Source: Candidatus Dormiibacterota bacterium (lineage in GTDB: Bacteria; Chloroflexota; Dormibacteria; Dormibacterales; Dormibacteraceae). Taken from it: 64,000 nucleotides of DNA. The stretch covers positions 97,933-161,932 of the forward strand of contig PLJM01000027.1 of NCBI GenBank assembly GCA_003139695.1. Reading direction: 5' to 3'. The translations under genes were made by a program, and so were the position numbers. The notes under the pieces are model-generated. The model searched no databases and was not told the origin of the DNA. It was given only the letters and a program-made list of their open reading frames with translations. Below, piece by piece: positions 54,959-63,916 of the stretch. Every line of letters begins with the position of its first letter. The stretch's first letter is position 1.

Positions 54959-56449
54959 TTGCTCGGCTTGAACTCTTTGCCCGGCAAGCAACATTCCCGC
55001 CGCGCCGACGTGCTGCTCTATGGGGGAGCCGCGGTGAGCGTCATTGCCCTGCACCTTGCAACCAACAGCACCCTCGGCTTCCATACCGACGAGCTCTATT
55101 ACCTCGCCTGCGGACGCCATCCGGCGCTTGGATATGTCGACTTCCCGCCTCTGGTCCCACTCCTTGCACGACTAGAGACCGACCTCCTCGGGGTCAGCCC
55201 GTGGGCGCTCCGACTGCTGCCATCGCTCTTGGGCGGATTCCTTGTTGCACTCTCCGGCCTCTATATCCGGCGGCTTGGCGGCTCGCTGCGGCTACAAGGA
55301 ATTGCGCTGCTCGCTGCCATTGCGGCGCCATATCTGCTCGGCACGAACTGGGTCTTCCAGACCGTGACCTTCGATCAGGTGACCTGGATGGTCTCCCTCT
55401 ACTGGTCTCTCTGCCTTGTCATCGACCGGCGACCTCGCTACTGGATCTATCTGGGCATCACGCTCGGGATCGGGCTCGAGGTGAAGTACACCATCGCCGG
55501 TCTCATCGCGGGGATCGTCATCGCCGTCCTGCTCATCCCCTCGTTGCGGACCGAGCTGCGGACGCGATACCCGTGGATCGCAATCGGGATGGCACTGCTC
55601 ATCTGGGCGCCGAACCTCTACTGGCAGATCGCCAATGGCTTCCCCTCGCTCATCTACGTCACCAGCCACACGGGGAGCACCGGTGGCCCGATCACCTACC
55701 TCATACAGTTCGGCGTCTACTTCTTCTTTCTTATCCCATTGTGGCTGGCAGGCATGATTTCCCTGTTCCGCAGTCGATCGCTTCGCGCAATCGGCATCGC
55801 CTGCGCCGTTCCGTTGCTGGTCTTCCTCTTCGTTGGCAAGTCCTACTACGCGGCGGGGACAATTCCAATCGCTCTGGCTCAAGGCCTCATGGCGATCTCC
55901 CAAGTCAAGCGCCCGAGGCTTCGCTCAGGGCTTCAGATCGCCGTCGTCGCTGCGAGCGTGCTCGAATTCGTCACGTTCTTTTTCCTTGTCGTCCCGGTCA
56001 CTCCTCCAGATCGGATTCACGCTCTGCGTCTCGATACCGTGAACGAGGTCTTTGCTGACAGCGTGGGCTGGGACGACATCGCGAAGCAGGTGACAACGAT
56101 CTACGACAACCTCCCAGCCTCAGAGCGCGGAAGCACGATCATCATCTCGGCCTACTACGGCGTGCCGGGGGCACTGGATGTCTATGACAATCCGAACACG
56201 CGCCCCGTTGCCATCAGCCCACAGCTGAGCGATTGGTACTGGCTGCCGAGCAACCTCACCGCAACGTATGCGCTGATGGTGGATTACCAGCCGTCTGACG
56301 TGGCGTGGATGTGCACCTCACCGACGCTCGTTACACACCTCACCGTGCCGTACGACGTCGCAGGTCTGGAGCAGGGCGCCCCGGTCACCTTATGTCAGCT
56401 GAAGGAGCCGATCCCAAAAATCTGGGGGCGACTTCGCGACTTCTCGTGA
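54959..56449 (+). CDS. Family 39-type membrane glycosyltransferase (ArnT/PMT-like)
   Basis: About 496 residues from a TTG (54959, 54968 or 54977; no ATG is available before helix one). There are about ten membrane helices. A first luminal loop has HTDELYYLACGRHPALGYVDFPPLVPLLARL, where the Asp-Glu pair and the GYVDFPPL sequence mark GT39/PMT_2-type transferases that use polyprenyl-phosphate sugars. The C-terminal 150 residues form an outside domain. A methyltransferase-like membrane gene follows after 1 bp. Confidence 0.78.
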   Translation: MLGLNSLPGKQHSRRADVLLYGGAAVSVIALHLATNSTLGFHTDELYYLACGRHPALGYVDFPPLVPLLARLETDLLGVSPWALRLLPSLLGGFLVALSGLYIRRLGGSLRLQGIALLAAIAAPYLLGTNWVFQTVTFDQVTWMVSLYWSLCLVIDRRPRYWIYLGITLGIGLEVKYTIAGLIAGIVIAVLLIPSLRTELRTRYPWIAIGMALLIWAPNLYWQIANGFPSLIYVTSHTGSTGGPITYLIQFGVYFFFLIPLWLAGMISLFRSRSLRAIGIACAVPLLVFLFVGKSYYAAGTIPIALAQGLMAISQVKRPRLRSGLQIAVVAASVLEFVTFFFLVVPVTPPDRIHALRLDTVNEVFADSVGWDDIAKQVTTIYDNLPASERGSTIIISAYYGVPGALDVYDNPNTRPVAISPQLSDWYWLPSNLTATYALMVDYQPSDVAWMCTSPTLVTHLTVPYDVAGLEQGAPVTLCQLKEPIPKIWGRLRDFS

Positions 56450-56450
56450 G

Positions 56451-57032
56451 ATGACGCCTGCGTTCGCCGGCAATCCCGTCGTGAAGGCCATCCTCCTCTG
56501 CACCCTGGGGATCTGGGCCGTCATCGAGATCCGGCAGGCGCTTAATCGTCGCATTGAAGCGACAAACAAGGATCGAGGCAGCCTCATCATCGTGCGTCTT
56601 TGCGCTGTGGCTGGCACGCTCCTCGCCGCGTGGACCGACAAGGTGAGCGCCACCGCCCTTCCATACAACGCCGCCATCTTCGGCATAAGTCTTGCCGTCA
56701 TTTGGGCCGGAATCGGGCTCCGATTGTGGAGCTTCCGGACGTTGGGGCGTTACTTCACCTTCACAGTGATGACCAGCGCCAACCAACCCGTCATCACAAC
56801 TGGCCCATACCGATTGCTGCGCCATCCGAGCTATGCCGGGATCCTGTTGATCCTCGGTGGGATTGGCCTGAGCCTCGGCAACTGGCTGAGCCTGGCCGCT
56901 TTGATACTCCTTCCCCTTGCTGGCTTTATCTATCGCATCCATGTCGAGGAGGCGGCCCTGTCAGCGGCTCTAGGTGCCGCATACACGACCTATGCCGGCG
57001 GACGCAAACGGATCGTTCCGTTAGTTTGGTGA
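56451..57032 (+). CDS. Isoprenylcysteine carboxyl methyltransferase-like membrane protein
   Basis: 193 residues. It has four or five membrane helices, and the C-terminal block of the family reads GPYRLLRHPSYAGILLILGGIGLSLGNW, then RIHVEEAALSAALGAAYTTYAGGRKRIVP, the SAM-binding RHP..A and E-E regions of ICMT/PEMT-like proteins. It could methylate a lipid or a small molecule; no CaaX substrate is expected in bacteria. It starts 1 bp after the glycosyltransferase stop. Confidence 0.8.
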   Translation: MTPAFAGNPVVKAILLCTLGIWAVIEIRQALNRRIEATNKDRGSLIIVRLCAVAGTLLAAWTDKVSATALPYNAAIFGISLAVIWAGIGLRLWSFRTLGRYFTFTVMTSANQPVITTGPYRLLRHPSYAGILLILGGIGLSLGNWLSLAALILLPLAGFIYRIHVEEAALSAALGAAYTTYAGGRKRIVPLVW

Positions 57033-57090
57033 CTGGCGCGCGTGCCGGTGTTCCAGCCACGAATGTGGAGAGGAGAGTCAGCAGCAAGAG

Positions 57091-57468
57091 ATGCCAATAA
57101 GCCCATCCGAGCAGATTGACAAGTTGATCGACAACCTTCCGGACTGGCGCGGCAAGACGCTCGCCAAGCTTCGCAGGGTCGTCCACGAGGCCGACCCGGA
57201 GACAGTCGAGGAATGGAAATGGATGGGCACTCCGACCTACTACCATGACGGACTTGTCTTGCTCTTCAACCCCCACAAAGACAAGGTCAAGGTGACCTTC
57301 TACGAGGGAGCGAGCCTTCCCGACCCGGCCAAGCTCTTCAATGCCGGCCTCGGAGGCAAAAAGTGGCGGGCGATCGATTTCCTTGAAGGCGACGAGGTCA
57401 ACGAGCGCGCTCTCAAGGCCCTCGTCCGTGCCGCCGTAGCGCACAACGCCTTGAAGAAGAAAAAGTGA
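57091..57468 (+). CDS. DUF1801 domain protein
   Basis: 125 residues from ATG 57091. It shows the DUF1801/YdhG features: IDNLPDWRGKTLAKLRRVVHEADPETVEEWKWMGTPTYYHDGLVLLFNPHKDKVKVTF, then FLEGDEVNERALKALVRAAVAHN. The tail is Lys-rich (KKKK). The family is structurally known (a two-layer fold) but its function is unproven. Confidence 0.82.
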   Translation: MPISPSEQIDKLIDNLPDWRGKTLAKLRRVVHEADPETVEEWKWMGTPTYYHDGLVLLFNPHKDKVKVTFYEGASLPDPAKLFNAGLGGKKWRAIDFLEGDEVNERALKALVRAAVAHNALKKKK

Positions 57469-57537
57469 CCTCGCCCGGGCGTCTTTAGCTGACGGGCGAC
57501 ACCTAGCGACACGGCGCGCGGGGCTCAGCGCAACGAA

Positions 57538-58086
57538 ATGCGTGGCCGGCGCATTAAACGATATGGAGTGATGGCGCTGGACGCGCTAGCCGATGCCAAT
57601 CAGGACCGGCCGTTCGCCGACTTGGTGACGCCGTTGTTCCCGGCCGCCCAGCGCCTTGCCTATGGAATGTTGCAGAACGCACACGACAGTGAAGACGCCG
57701 TACAGGAGGCTACATTCAAAGCCTGGCGCGCCTTTCCGCGCTTGCGCGAAGGCTCGAATCATCGCGCGTGGTTCCTCACCATCGTCGCGAACGAATGCAA
57801 GCAGCGGCGGCGGAATCGATGGTGGTCGATTCTCAAGCTGGCCGCGCCTGAGCATCAAGATCCGGCTCCGCAAGGACTGGACGGCACGTCCATGGATCTG
57901 CGACGAGCCGTGGCCCGCCTGCCGGCCGACATGAAGCTCGCCATCGTCCTGAGGTACTACCTGGACCTGGAATTTGAGGACGTCGGTCGCGTGCTGGGAG
58001 TGAGCGACAAGGCGGCAAAGGCCCGCGTCCATCGAGCGCTGATACGGCTGCGTGTTGACGCCGGGGAGATGTTGAACGATGCGTGA
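57538..58086 (+). CDS. ECF-type RNA polymerase sigma factor
   Basis: 182 residues from ATG 57538 (57571 is another possible start). Region 2 is visible as LFPAAQRLAYGMLQNAHDSEDAVQEATFKAWRAFPRL. Region 4 is RRAVARLPADMKLAIVLRYYLDLEFEDVGRVLGVSDKAAKARVHRALIRLR. It overlaps the next gene by 8 bp, an arrangement that normally marks the cognate anti-sigma factor. It probably directs its own operon; I could not pin down the promoter. Confidence 0.88.
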   Translation: MRGRRIKRYGVMALDALADANQDRPFADLVTPLFPAAQRLAYGMLQNAHDSEDAVQEATFKAWRAFPRLREGSNHRAWFLTIVANECKQRRRNRWWSILKLAAPEHQDPAPQGLDGTSMDLRRAVARLPADMKLAIVLRYYLDLEFEDVGRVLGVSDKAAKARVHRALIRLRVDAGEMLNDA

Positions 58087-59725
58087 GAACGAGTTCCGCG
58101 ACCGCCTTCGAGACGCGCTGGGCGACCCACCGCCCATCCCTGCCCCACAGCTCACGCCATCAGACGCCGGCGATTCACGCGGTTATCCCCGCGGGATGGC
58201 GCTGGTCGCTGTCGGCCTGGCCGTCGTGCTGGTCGTCGCCCTAGTCGTGTCGCGCGTTGCGCTGCGACCAACGGGTATGAGCCAGCCAGGTGCAAAGGGC
58301 GGCGTGGCCATGCCCGCTGACGCTTTTCCGTGCTCGCTGCCTGTGGAAGCGATGAGCTTTGCTCAGAACTCGGCCCAGGATGCGGTCGACAGCGTGAGCC
58401 TGGGATTCGTGAACATTCCGGGAGGAAGCTTCCAGGTCGATCCGGCTGCGACAGTCGTCGGGCTACCTGTGGGCGCTATCACCGGACAGAACTTCTATTC
58501 CGCCGCACTGAAGCGCTGGGTGCCGGCCCCGATCGAGGCGATGTCGCCAGATGGTCTTTCCTACACATTCGTAAAGCTGCTGCCGGCCGGTGCGACGTAT
58601 TCCAATGCCACGTCCTCCGAGGTGCACGTCTTTGACGTCGTGAAGAACTCGGATCGCAAGGTTTGGAGCAGCTCGTCCTCCGTGATAGTTGTCAACTGGG
58701 ACAGTGCCGGGATCCTTGTTTCCGTGATGCCGTTGGGAGGCGGCACCGTGCTGCTGTGGCGCATCAATCCTGCGACTGGTGCCGTCTCGCAGGCACCATG
58801 GGATGCCGATCCCAGCAATCTGCCCACATCGGCAATGCCTGACGGCGTCAGCTCCATGAGCGTGGGACCGGACGGCCACGGTCAATACGTCTCCCGGCTC
58901 GGTTCACTGGATAAGGGCACGAAGTACAGCATCGTCGTGGTCGCCTCGGGCAAAGTGACGACGCTGTACTCGGGAACAGTCGGCGACTCGACGAACTTCG
59001 ACCCTGCGGGCGTGTACTCCGATGGGCACGGCATGTGGCTCGGAAACGTTGGCGGCTCGCCCCTCTGGTTGTGGTCTCAGTCCTCCGGACTTCGCAGCTT
59101 CCCGGTCACAGGCCTTCCCCCAATGCCGTCGGGATATGCGTTCACCAGCTTCGCCATCATTCCGGCCGGCGCGTGCGTGCCTGGCACCTTCGCCGGCGTG
59201 GCCGCAACCGGATTGCCGCCCGCCACGACTCCGACGCCATCCCCCTCCCCGCCACTGGTTGACTGGGCGCCGCTCACCGCGAAACCACTGAACCTCCAGC
59301 AGCTGTCGCCGGGGGCGCGCTGCCCGGTATCACCGCAGGTCAACCTCGTGGTCGCGACGAACGGACCAAAAGCGCCGAACTCTGGGTTCGGGCAAGGACC
59401 TGTGTACGTAAGCGGCCCGAGCATGTGGTACGCCGGCACTCAGGGCGTCATCTTCCTCACCGACCCCAAGTACACGGGTCCCGTGCTGATCCGAAGCATG
59501 CGCCTCGACGGCACCGGCTCATTGAGTCTCAGCGGTCAGGGCGCAACGTCTCTGGCTGGTGGCGCCATTGGTCTGGCGCAGACGTCATCTCCGCCCTACT
59601 GGGGGATGTGGCTTGGCGGTTTGACCCCGAGCGCAGCGGGCTGTTACGGGATTCAATTCGACGGGTCGAGCTTCACCTCTAGCGCCGTTATCGCAGTCTC
59701 ACCGGGTCCGGTTCCGCCTGGCTAG
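58079..59725 (+). CDS. Single-pass membrane protein, possible anti-sigma/sensor partner of the ECF sigma factor
   Basis: 548 residues. There is a short cytoplasmic head (RENEFRDRLRDALGDPPP), one membrane helix (MALVAVGLAVVLVVALVVSRVAL, about residues 40-62) and a large outside domain. The outside part is Gly/Ser/Thr-rich with repeats of beta strands and WxxG motifs (MWLGNVGGSPLWLWSQSSG, MWYAGTQGVIFLTDP), like a beta-propeller. A Pro/Thr linker (TPTPSPSPP) divides it. The head lacks the Cys motif of zinc anti-sigma factors, so an anti-sigma role is suggested mainly by the overlap with the sigma gene. Confidence 0.65.
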   Translation: MRENEFRDRLRDALGDPPPIPAPQLTPSDAGDSRGYPRGMALVAVGLAVVLVVALVVSRVALRPTGMSQPGAKGGVAMPADAFPCSLPVEAMSFAQNSAQDAVDSVSLGFVNIPGGSFQVDPAATVVGLPVGAITGQNFYSAALKRWVPAPIEAMSPDGLSYTFVKLLPAGATYSNATSSEVHVFDVVKNSDRKVWSSSSSVIVVNWDSAGILVSVMPLGGGTVLLWRINPATGAVSQAPWDADPSNLPTSAMPDGVSSMSVGPDGHGQYVSRLGSLDKGTKYSIVVVASGKVTTLYSGTVGDSTNFDPAGVYSDGHGMWLGNVGGSPLWLWSQSSGLRSFPVTGLPPMPSGYAFTSFAIIPAGACVPGTFAGVAATGLPPATTPTPSPSPPLVDWAPLTAKPLNLQQLSPGARCPVSPQVNLVVATNGPKAPNSGFGQGPVYVSGPSMWYAGTQGVIFLTDPKYTGPVLIRSMRLDGTGSLSLSGQGATSLAGGAIGLAQTSSPPYWGMWLGGLTPSAAGCYGIQFDGSSFTSSAVIAVSPGPVPPG

Positions 59726-59858
59726 CCGCGGTTGCGACCCGATCGCTACTTAGGGGGCTGCACAAAACTTACAGTCCGGCTTTCGGTCGGATGTGCGCCC
59801 CGCAGGGAGCCGCGGGTGCCAATATGCTCGCGATGCTCAAGCGCCGTCACAACTCGCT

Positions 59859-62063
59859 GTGAGTTATTCCCTTGCCCTGAATCGCAGGCTCCGCGTAGCC
59901 GTCAAACCGCCGAACGATCCCGGCCTCGGTGCCCTGCGGCGTGCGTCCCGCGCCGCAATTGTCATCCCTCTCGCCTTTGCCTTCGCCGATGTGCTTTTGC
60001 GCGATGCGCAAAGCCTGATCTTCGTGCTGTTCGGTTGCTTCTCACTGCTCGTGATCTCTGATTTCGGAGGCCTGCGGCGACCCCGCGCGCTCGCCTATCT
60101 GACGGCAACCGTGGCGGGGGGGGCGCTGGTGGCGCTGGGAACGCTCGCCTCGTCCTCTGCGTGGCTCGCCGTGACGATGATGTTCGTGGTTGGTTTCGTG
60201 GTCTCGTTCGGCCGCGTCTTCGGCGGCTACGTGGCCGCGGCGAACACGGGCATGCTCCTCTCGTTCGTGATCGCCGTCACCATTCCGGCGCCGGCCAACG
60301 CCATTCCGGACCGCGTTGGCGGCTGGGCGATCGCCGGGTTGGTGTCGACGTTGGCAGCGGTCGCGCTCTGGCCACGACTCGAGCGCGTCACCATGCATCG
60401 CGAGACGGCCAAAGCGTTGCTGGCCATCGCCGATCTCGTCCAGGGTTTCGGGTCGGCCGTAGACGAGACCGATTTGCAGCGCCTCGAGGACATCGCGAGC
60501 CAAGCGGTCGAGGAGGCTCGACAGGGATTCGTGGCACTGTCAAGGCGTCCGACCGCGACCGCCCGACGCGATCGTGCATTTGCTCAGCTGCTCATCGAGG
60601 TCGACAGGATCCTCGAGATGATCGAGCGCCCGTTCAATCAGGACCGGCCGATAGTGCGTCCTACGCTTGCTGAGACGGATCGGCTGGTCGCGGCGGTGGT
60701 GGCCGCACTGCGTGCCAGCGCCGGCGCGCTGCAGGGCGGCGGAGCGCCGGATGTTCATGCCATCGAAGTGGCGCGCCAACAGCACCGAGCCGCCCTTGAC
60801 CGATGGGCGTCCGAGCAGCTCCGGGCCGCTCGTCCCGTCGAGGAGGTGCTCGATGGGCTGGACTTTGACGACACGCTCCGGGTGGTGTCGTATGTGGCTT
60901 ACCTGCTCAGCGGCAATGCCGCCATCGCGGCAGGCGCACGGCCCGACATCCGCGATACGGCGATGTATGTGGTGCGCACGGTCCGAGCACATCTGGAGTC
61001 GCCCTCGACGGTGCTACAAGGCAGCCTTCGGGTGGCGGTCGGCCTGGCGCTTGCTGTCTGGGTGGCGCGCGCGTTCGACCTCTCCCATGGGTTCTGGGTC
61101 GTGCTGGGAACGATCCAGGTGTTGCGCAGCAACGCGCTCGGCACAGGCCGCACCATCGTCCAGGCCGTCGCGGGCAACGCGATCGGCGTGATCATCGGCG
61201 GGTTGTTCGCTGTGGTCGCGGGCAATCACCCGACGGTCATGTGGGCCGCATTTCCAATCGCGGTGTTCGGCGCCGCCTATGCCGCGACGACGATCGGTTT
61301 CATGGCGAGCCAGGCCGCTTTCACGATCAATCTCATCGTCGTTTTCAATCTCATCTCACCGGCGGGCTGGCAGGTTGGCCTGGTGCGCATCGAAGACCTG
61401 CTGGTGGGCGCGCTGATCAGCCTTGTCGTGGGAGTCTTGCTCTGGCCGCGAGGAGCTCGCCGCGAGCTCGGACGAGCGCTGGCGAACGTCTATCGAAGCC
61501 TGGTCGAATACCTGGAGCACGCGTTCGACCGCGTACTGGGCTTCGACCCGACGAGCACACCGGACCAAGCTCGGCAGATCGTCGACCGCGCACGCGACCG
61601 TGCTGATGCAGCGTTTGACACCTTCGTGACCGAGCGCAAAAGCGGTGCGTTCGATCAGGAGACCGCCGCGTTCCTGCTGTCCTCAGCCAACCACCTGAGC
61701 CTGGCCGGCGACCTTCTCAACGTGATCGCCGGCGTCCTGGGCTACCAGGCGGACAGCCGCACCGATGGTGCGCGCGACGTACGGGACCAGGTGAGCATCC
61801 TGCTGGCTGCGTTCACCGGACTTGCGGACCGTTTGAGTCTGTCTCGGGCCCCGGAACCTGAGGCCCGCGTTTCGCCGGCCGCGCTGCGGCAAGGGGCGCT
61901 CAGATGCCTGCGCCGATGGCAGACCGACGCCGGCGTGGGAAAAGCGGCGATGGCCGTGCTGATGGCGGGCGAGTGGGTGCAGAGCCTCGCGCGTCTGGAG
62001 GCTGACCTGGAGGAAGCGGCGGGCACCGCAGTCGAGGCAGCGCGCAAGCCGTGGTGGCGCTGA
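59859..62063 (+). CDS. FUSC family membrane protein
   Basis: About 734 residues from GTG 59859; the frame also has an ATG at 59793. It has two clusters of five or six membrane helices. The first is AAIVIPLAFAFADVLLRDAQSLIFVLFGCFSLLVISDFGG..., the second is RVAVGLALAVWVARAFDLSHGFWVVLGTIQVLRSNALGTGRTIVQAVAGNAIGVIIGG, a typical FUSC signature; charged helical cytoplasmic domains follow each. The family includes aromatic-acid and phenolic exporters (AaeB-like) and is broadly linked to toxic-compound efflux. Substrate unknown. The gene ends 25 bp before the RNase P RNA fragment. Confidence 0.82.
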   Translation: MSYSLALNRRLRVAVKPPNDPGLGALRRASRAAIVIPLAFAFADVLLRDAQSLIFVLFGCFSLLVISDFGGLRRPRALAYLTATVAGGALVALGTLASSSAWLAVTMMFVVGFVVSFGRVFGGYVAAANTGMLLSFVIAVTIPAPANAIPDRVGGWAIAGLVSTLAAVALWPRLERVTMHRETAKALLAIADLVQGFGSAVDETDLQRLEDIASQAVEEARQGFVALSRRPTATARRDRAFAQLLIEVDRILEMIERPFNQDRPIVRPTLAETDRLVAAVVAALRASAGALQGGGAPDVHAIEVARQQHRAALDRWASEQLRAARPVEEVLDGLDFDDTLRVVSYVAYLLSGNAAIAAGARPDIRDTAMYVVRTVRAHLESPSTVLQGSLRVAVGLALAVWVARAFDLSHGFWVVLGTIQVLRSNALGTGRTIVQAVAGNAIGVIIGGLFAVVAGNHPTVMWAAFPIAVFGAAYAATTIGFMASQAAFTINLIVVFNLISPAGWQVGLVRIEDLLVGALISLVVGVLLWPRGARRELGRALANVYRSLVEYLEHAFDRVLGFDPTSTPDQARQIVDRARDRADAAFDTFVTERKSGAFDQETAAFLLSSANHLSLAGDLLNVIAGVLGYQADSRTDGARDVRDQVSILLAAFTGLADRLSLSRAPEPEARVSPAALRQGALRCLRRWQTDAGVGKAAMAVLMAGEWVQSLARLEADLEEAAGTAVEAARKPWWR

Positions 62064-62087
62064 CCTTCGAAACCGACAGAAGGTGGA

Positions 62088-62120
62088 CAGAGGGCGGACT
62101 GTAAGCCGGGTTCTGTGTTG
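62088..62120 (-). ncRNA. Fragment of the RNase P RNA 3' end
   Basis: The minus strand reads ACAGAACCCGGCTTACAG followed by TCCGCCC, the conserved 3' part of bacterial RNase P RNA (the CR-V/P4 strand). The rest of rnpB is absent: upstream (62121-62500, minus) lacks the GAGGAAAGTCC 5' P4 strand. So this is a detached 3' end, as left when an element integrates into rnpB. Confidence 0.5.
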
Positions 62121-62133
62121 GGAGTTCCCTATA

Positions 62134-62151
62134 CCCGGTCTGAATACAAAG
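62134..62151. repeat. Left copy of an inverted repeat
   Basis: CCCGGTCTGAATACAAAG here matches, as reverse complement, the right copy at 63945-63963 with one substitution and one base added. It lies 14 bp after the RNase P RNA fragment. Together they bracket the decayed glycosyltransferase and integrase segment. Confidence 0.5.
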
Positions 62152-62172
62152 CGACACCCAACGACACCGTGA

Positions 62173-62203
62173 GACCTAGAGCGATTGCGTACTGAATGCG
62201 TAC
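62173..62203. repeat. Left copy of an imperfect 31-bp direct repeat
   Basis: GACCTAG, six variable bases, and TGCGTACTGAATGCGTAC match the block at 63881-63911 at 23 of 31 positions. The same 13-bp spacing is kept. The right copy begins inside the integrase 3' end, so the left one may be a relic of a similar integrase end or an attachment site. Confidence 0.5.
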
Positions 62204-62367
62204 GAGTACGCCAAGCTTACTGTCGCACCGACAGTCTTTGGAGCAAGTAATAAGCGATCTAGCCGACCCCGAAATGCAGCGAGTTCAGCAGGACGAAGCC
62301 GAGCTTAGAACGCTAGTCGATGCGCCAACGCGCGGCTGGCTTCGGCGCGGGCTCGGACGCCGCCTGA
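62204..62367. other. Short region without a confident gene
   Basis: A plus-strand frame from 62196 encodes QSLEQVISDLADPEMQRV and further charged text before running antisense into the glycosyltransferase. It may be the end of a small protein, but there is no ribosome-binding site or recognised family. Confidence 0.25.
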
Positions 62368-63261
62368 TCAGGGTTGAGGGCGGTCTTCAAAGTGGGTCTC
62401 CACATCTCGCACGATCGCCTCAGGGGGAATTAATTGAGTGGTCTGATCAATCCAACTCATCGCGGCCACCCCAAGAGGCCAGGCCGCGAAGACAAACCAG
62501 TACGCGATCACGCTTTCCCAGATCGGCGGCCCGAGGTCGCCGTTCAGCATTCCCGGTAAGAATGTGAGCTCGAGCAGCCAGGCGGCTCCGGATGCCATCC
62601 AGGGGGTCCATGCGAGCTTGGGTCGAAGGCCGAGGCGCGCGAGCGCGGGCAGCGCGAAGATCCCGGAGTAGGGACCGGCCAGTTTCGACGACACCACGCC
62701 GATAGCGATCACGTAGGCTGCCAGGTCCGGGTCTAGCGGTTGCCCTCTGCGTCGTCGCGCCAGGTAGAGGGCGACAACGACGGTCGTGAGCTGCAGCAGA
62801 ACCAGGCCCCAGGTGCCACCGAGGTGGATCGCAACCAGTGGCAGGCCGGCGTAGTCGGTTTGGCCGACATTGCTGCTGTATTCAGGGAGCCAGGTTGGGT
62901 CCAGCCAGAATGCCAGCGCCACGAAGGGAAGCATCACGCCGGCACCGGCGATGGCGGCCTTGATCAGACCGCGCCATTCACCCCAGCTGCTGTAGATCAG
63001 GACCGCCAGCAGCGGCAGCGCGTTCGGCGGCCGGATCAGCGCGATCGCCATCCCGACTCCCATCAGGACCCAACGGCGCCGTGGATGGGCCCACGCCGAC
63101 AGGCAGAGGCCCATCAGCCCGAACTGCGAGGTGGCGTGGGCGGTGAGCAGATCCGCGAACAGTGGAACCGAGAGGAGCGCCGGCAGGAATCCGGGATTCC
63201 GCCACCCGCCCCCCAAAAGCCACATCGAGACCAGGAAAAAACAAAGGCAGAAGAGCGTCAC
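62368..63261 (-). CDS. C-terminal two thirds of a GT87/DUF2029-like membrane glycosyltransferase (broken gene)
   Basis: The frame from GTG 63261 encodes 297 residues with about eight membrane helices, and the segment LIRPPNALPLLAVLIYSSWGEWRGLIKAAIAG that is typical of GT87 mannosyltransferases acting on polyprenyl-phosphate sugars. The N-terminal third is at 63274-63606 in the same frame, separated only by TGA (63274-63276). There is no real start at 63261. See the findings. Confidence 0.55.
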   Translation of the reverse strand: MTLFCLCFFLVSMWLLGGGWRNPGFLPALLSVPLFADLLTAHATSQFGLMGLCLSAWAHPRRRWVLMGVGMAIALIRPPNALPLLAVLIYSSWGEWRGLIKAAIAGAGVMLPFVALAFWLDPTWLPEYSSNVGQTDYAGLPLVAIHLGGTWGLVLLQLTTVVVALYLARRRRGQPLDPDLAAYVIAIGVVSSKLAGPYSGIFALPALARLGLRPKLAWTPWMASGAAWLLELTFLPGMLNGDLGPPIWESVIAYWFVFAAWPLGVAAMSWIDQTTQLIPPEAIVRDVETHFEDRPQP

Positions 63262-63273
63262 CGCGGGACGTAT

Positions 63274-63606
63274 TCAAGGGTCGTCCAACAATCCGAACGG
63301 TGCGAAGGCGAGAAGGTATGGCAGCGGATACGGCTGGCCGCTGTGCGCGTACGCGGTCGCAACCGAGGCACCGTGGACGAGGGCGGTGACGATGTTCGCC
63401 GGTGCGAAGTCGCCGGGGCCGCTAAACACGGCTCCCCAATCACCAGGCCGGTGCAGCAGGTGCCACTCGCGGGATGTGGCGCCGGCCACCGCTAGGAGCC
63501 CAAACAGCGCCACTCCGATTGCCGGCAGCGGAGAGCGGGCCTCGGCCGGTTGCACGCCCGCCAAGATATCCGGAAAGCGTTCAATTTGCGTCGGGTCGCG
63601 GCGCAT
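63274..63606 (-). CDS. N-terminal third of the broken GT87-like glycosyltransferase
   Basis: 110 residues from ATG 63606. There is one membrane helix (LPAIGVALFGLLAVAGAT), then a luminal loop (LLHRPGDWGAVFSGPGDF) and ..AFAPFGLLDDP before the TGA. The frame continues directly into the 62368-63261 part. Together they would make about 412 residues, the usual size of the family. This may be a recent nonsense mutation. Confidence 0.55.
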   Translation of the reverse strand: MRRDPTQIERFPDILAGVQPAEARSPLPAIGVALFGLLAVAGATSREWHLLHRPGDWGAVFSGPGDFAPANIVTALVHGASVATAYAHSGQPYPLPYLLAFAPFGLLDDP

Positions 63607-63632
63607 TTGGACGGTTCCGTGTCCGAAACCGG

Positions 63633-63887
63633 GCGAACCCGACGGGTAACACCGGGCTGATCTTCACGACGCTGCATGGGAAGGCGCTTGACTTGAACCA
63701 GGTTTACGGCAGCGCCGACAAGGTCGGATGGTTCAGGAAGGCGACGCGCGCGGCTGGGCTCTCGGACGAGATCACCCTCCACGACCTCCGCCACCTCTAC
63801 TCCAGCCTGCTGATCCGCAACGGAGCCAACGTTAAGATCGCGCAGGCAAGGCTCGGCCACAAGCTCGGCTTACTGGACAAGACCTAG
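63633..63887 (+). pseudogene. Tyrosine recombinase (integrase) C-terminal remnant
   Basis: About 84 codons matching the second half of the catalytic domain: LIFTTLHGKALDLNQVYGSADKVGWFRKATRAAGL, then the HxxR motif (LHDLRHLYSSLLIRNGANVKIAQARLGHK). The catalytic tyrosine and its flanking residues are missing: the frame ends GLLDKT-stop. The N-terminal half is absent too. It is an inactive relic of a phage- or island-type integrase. Confidence 0.65.
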
Positions 63888-63911
63888 CCGATCTGCGTAC
63901 TAAATGCGTAT
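63881..63911. repeat. Right copy of the imperfect 31-bp direct repeat
   Basis: GACCTAG overlaps the integrase stop and TGCGTACTAAATGCGTAT follows. It mirrors the left copy at 62173-62203, so 1.7 kb lies between the two. It is a candidate attachment-site relic. Confidence 0.5.
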
Positions 63912-63916
63912 TTTTC

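Noticed and set aside
62121..62500. Full-length rnpB on the minus strand
   Set aside because: Only the 3' CR-V/P4 end is recognisable; no GAGGAAAGTCC-like 5' strand or other conserved RNase P RNA helices could be found upstream.
7014..63276. Genetic code change (TAG or TGA reassigned)
   Set aside because: Both TAG and TGA end many well-conserved genes here (for example TAG after def and ctaB, TGA after mraZ, lspA and ileS), so the two nonsense-interrupted genes are exceptions.
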